From Streptococcus oralis (GTDB lineage Bacteria > Bacillota > Bacilli > Lactobacillales > Streptococcaceae), in assembly GCF_021497945.1 (NCBI RefSeq), contig NZ_CP046524.1, forward strand, positions 1,089,501-1,153,500: 64,000 nucleotides of DNA, given 5' to 3'. Below the pieces are notes generated by a model. The model saw nothing but the letters and a program-made list of their open reading frames with translations, ran no database searches and was not told the DNA's origin. Both the position numbers and the translations under genes were made by a program. Positions 63,043 through 64,000 of the stretch are shown here, in pieces (the stretch's first letter is position 1; each line of letters starts with the position of its first letter).

Positions 63043-64000
63043 TTATAGGTTTTCAGAAGTTTGACCTTTAAATTCTCTGATAAGTTTGGCACGTTTTTCG
63101 CTGGCATCGATATTTAAAACAAAAGCTATGGCTACGGATAAGACCAGAAGGCTATTTCCACCTTGTGAAAGGAAGGGGAAGGTTACCCCTGTAGAAGGAA
63201 TCAAACCAGAAATCCCACCGATATTGACAAAGACCTGAACAAGGATCATGCCTCCGACACCGATAGCGAACATAGAGTTAAAGGGATCCTTAGCTCGAAT
63301 TCCGACTAAGATAATTCTCAAAATCAAGAAGAAGACCAGAGCTAAAATCATACTTGCACCTACAAATCCGAACTCCTCAATGACAATCGAAAAGACGAAA
63401 TCCGTGTGGGCTTCTGGCAAATAACCACGTTTCTCAATGGAATTTCCTAATCCAAGTCCGAACCAGCCACCATTTACCATTGCATAGTAGGAATTTGCAA
63501 GCTGATGTCCTGCACCTGCTAGGTCGTTAAAGGGATTAAAGAAAGCACTGAAACGTTTAGCAACGTATCCAAATAGCGGAATTTTAGAAAAGGTTTCAAC
63601 CCCGACGAGACGAATAACAGAAAGGGCTAATATGGAACTTCCTGCTAAAAGAGCCAGTATAGTCGAAAACCAACGGTAGGCAATTCCACTAACCGTATAC
63701 ATGATGAGCGCCACTAAAACCAAGATGGTTGCATTTCCCAAGTCTGGGAAAATTCCCAAGCTACCAATCAGAACTAGTAGAACGAAACGCCAGTCATTAA
63801 AAGCCCGAGGCAACCACTGGTTTTGGGTCAAAACCTGGAAGTCATAAACCGCAATTTCATCTTGCTGTTTTGAAAAACGATGCGCCAAATACCAGATGAT
63901 GATAATCTTAAGGTATTCAGCCGGCTGAATCGTTACAGGTCCTACAGAAATCCATCCGTAAGCTCCATTGACAGGTGTACCAACCAAACGCGCCAGAGCT
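63043..64000 (-). CDS. ftsW: Cell division protein FtsW (partial)
   Basis: SEDS-family glycosyltransferase that polymerises septal peptidoglycan with its partner PBP. The frame is open to the window edge (first full codon at 63997-63999), so about 319 C-terminal residues of a protein near 400 are present. Typical segments are [38 protein letters not shown] and [18 protein letters not shown] large extracellular loop lies around 115-185 of the visible part. The neighbour ppc matches pneumococcal ftsW rather than rodA. Confidence 0.93.
   Translation of the reverse strand, partial: ALARLVGTPVNGAYGWISVGPVTIQPAEYLKIIIIWYLAHRFSKQQDEIAVYDFQVLTQNQWLPRAFNDWRFVLLVLIGSLGIFPDLGNATILVLVALIMYTVSGIAYRWFSTILALLAGSSILALSVIRLVGVETFSKIPLFGYVAKRFSAFFNPFNDLAGAGHQLANSYYAMVNGGWFGLGLGNSIEKRGYLPEAHTDFVFSIVIEEFGFVGASMILALVFFLILRIILVGIRAKDPFNSMFAIGVGGMILVQVFVNIGGISGLIPSTGVTFPFLSQGGNSLLVLSVAIAFVLNIDASEKRAKLIREFKGQTSENL

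Overview
This 64 kb window is chromosomal DNA of a Gram-positive coccus of the Streptococcus mitis/oralis group (a close relative of S. pneumoniae, but probably not S. pneumoniae itself). The evidence is the AT-rich composition, the many extended -10 promoters (TGn-TATAAT) with weak -35 boxes, the protein sequences themselves, and the neighbourhoods: pyk-pfkA-dnaE with divergent pepX-argR, dnaG-rpoD-DUF59-cpoA-glycosyltransferase-PspC-obg, a tryptophan transporter, ppc-ftsW, and an ATP synthase operon led by the c subunit. The c subunit differs from the pneumococcal form as I recall it at several optochin-relevant positions. I see no tRNA, rRNA, intact insertion sequence, prophage or CRISPR array.

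Layout. 1-5.5 kb: glmU (partial, minus); plus-strand GH25 lysozyme-like gene; DUF368 membrane protein, Cys-tRNA deacylase and histidine phosphatase in an overlapping run; lysS. 5.6-10.3 kb (minus): polar amino-acid ABC transporter; TPR protein and AI-2E-family permease. 10.4-11.4 kb: lactonase-type 6-phosphogluconolactonase. 11.4-17.8 kb (minus): the F0F1 ATPase operon atpEBFHAGDC, with a near-perfect CcpA cre site just upstream of its promoter. 18-20.5 kb (minus): CHY zinc-finger protein, U32-family protein, GntR/UTRA regulator. 20.6-27 kb (plus): guaA, then a complete Bce-type antimicrobial-peptide module (ATPase, permease, response regulator, intramembrane-sensing kinase). 27-31.9 kb (minus): ylxM-small ORF-ffh, tuf, a second AI-2E-family permease. 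32-33.2 kb: D,D-carboxypeptidase dacA. 33.2-41.4 kb (minus): thioredoxin-like lipoprotein with ccdA; murA-GNAT-spxR-map; pfkA-pyk. 41.4-47.5 kb: dnaE (minus), divergent pepX-argR (plus). 47.5-55.2 kb (minus): obg operon with two lipid glycosyltransferases, then dnaG-rpoD-DUF59. 55.4-57.1 kb: an AT-rich accessory patch with an uncharacterised gene, a TipC-like immunity gene lacking a normal start codon, and a decayed reading frame. 57.1-60.3 kb (minus): tryptophan ABC transporter under a tRNA-Trp T-box leader. 60.3-64 kb (minus): ppc and the partial ftsW.

How it fits together. Most of the window is core physiology: cell-wall precursor supply and remodelling (glmU, murA, dacA, ftsW, GH25), glycolysis and its anaplerotic branch (pfkA, pyk, ppc, lactonase), proton motive force and acid tolerance (atp operon), replication, transcription and translation factors (dnaG, rpoD, dnaE, tuf, ffh, lysS, map, obg). 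Several control elements can be read directly: a Trp T-box with UGG specifier and matching discriminator contact, a cre site, a candidate BceR operator, and many intrinsic terminators, several bidirectional between convergent genes.

The most interesting points are a set of genes whose -10 element sits so close to the ATG that the transcript should be leaderless or nearly so (GH25 gene, ylxM, dacA, cpoA), the accessory/decay patch at 55.4-57.1 kb, the self-contained Bce module with its operator-like repeat, and a terminator-like hairpin inside the tryptophan transporter operon.
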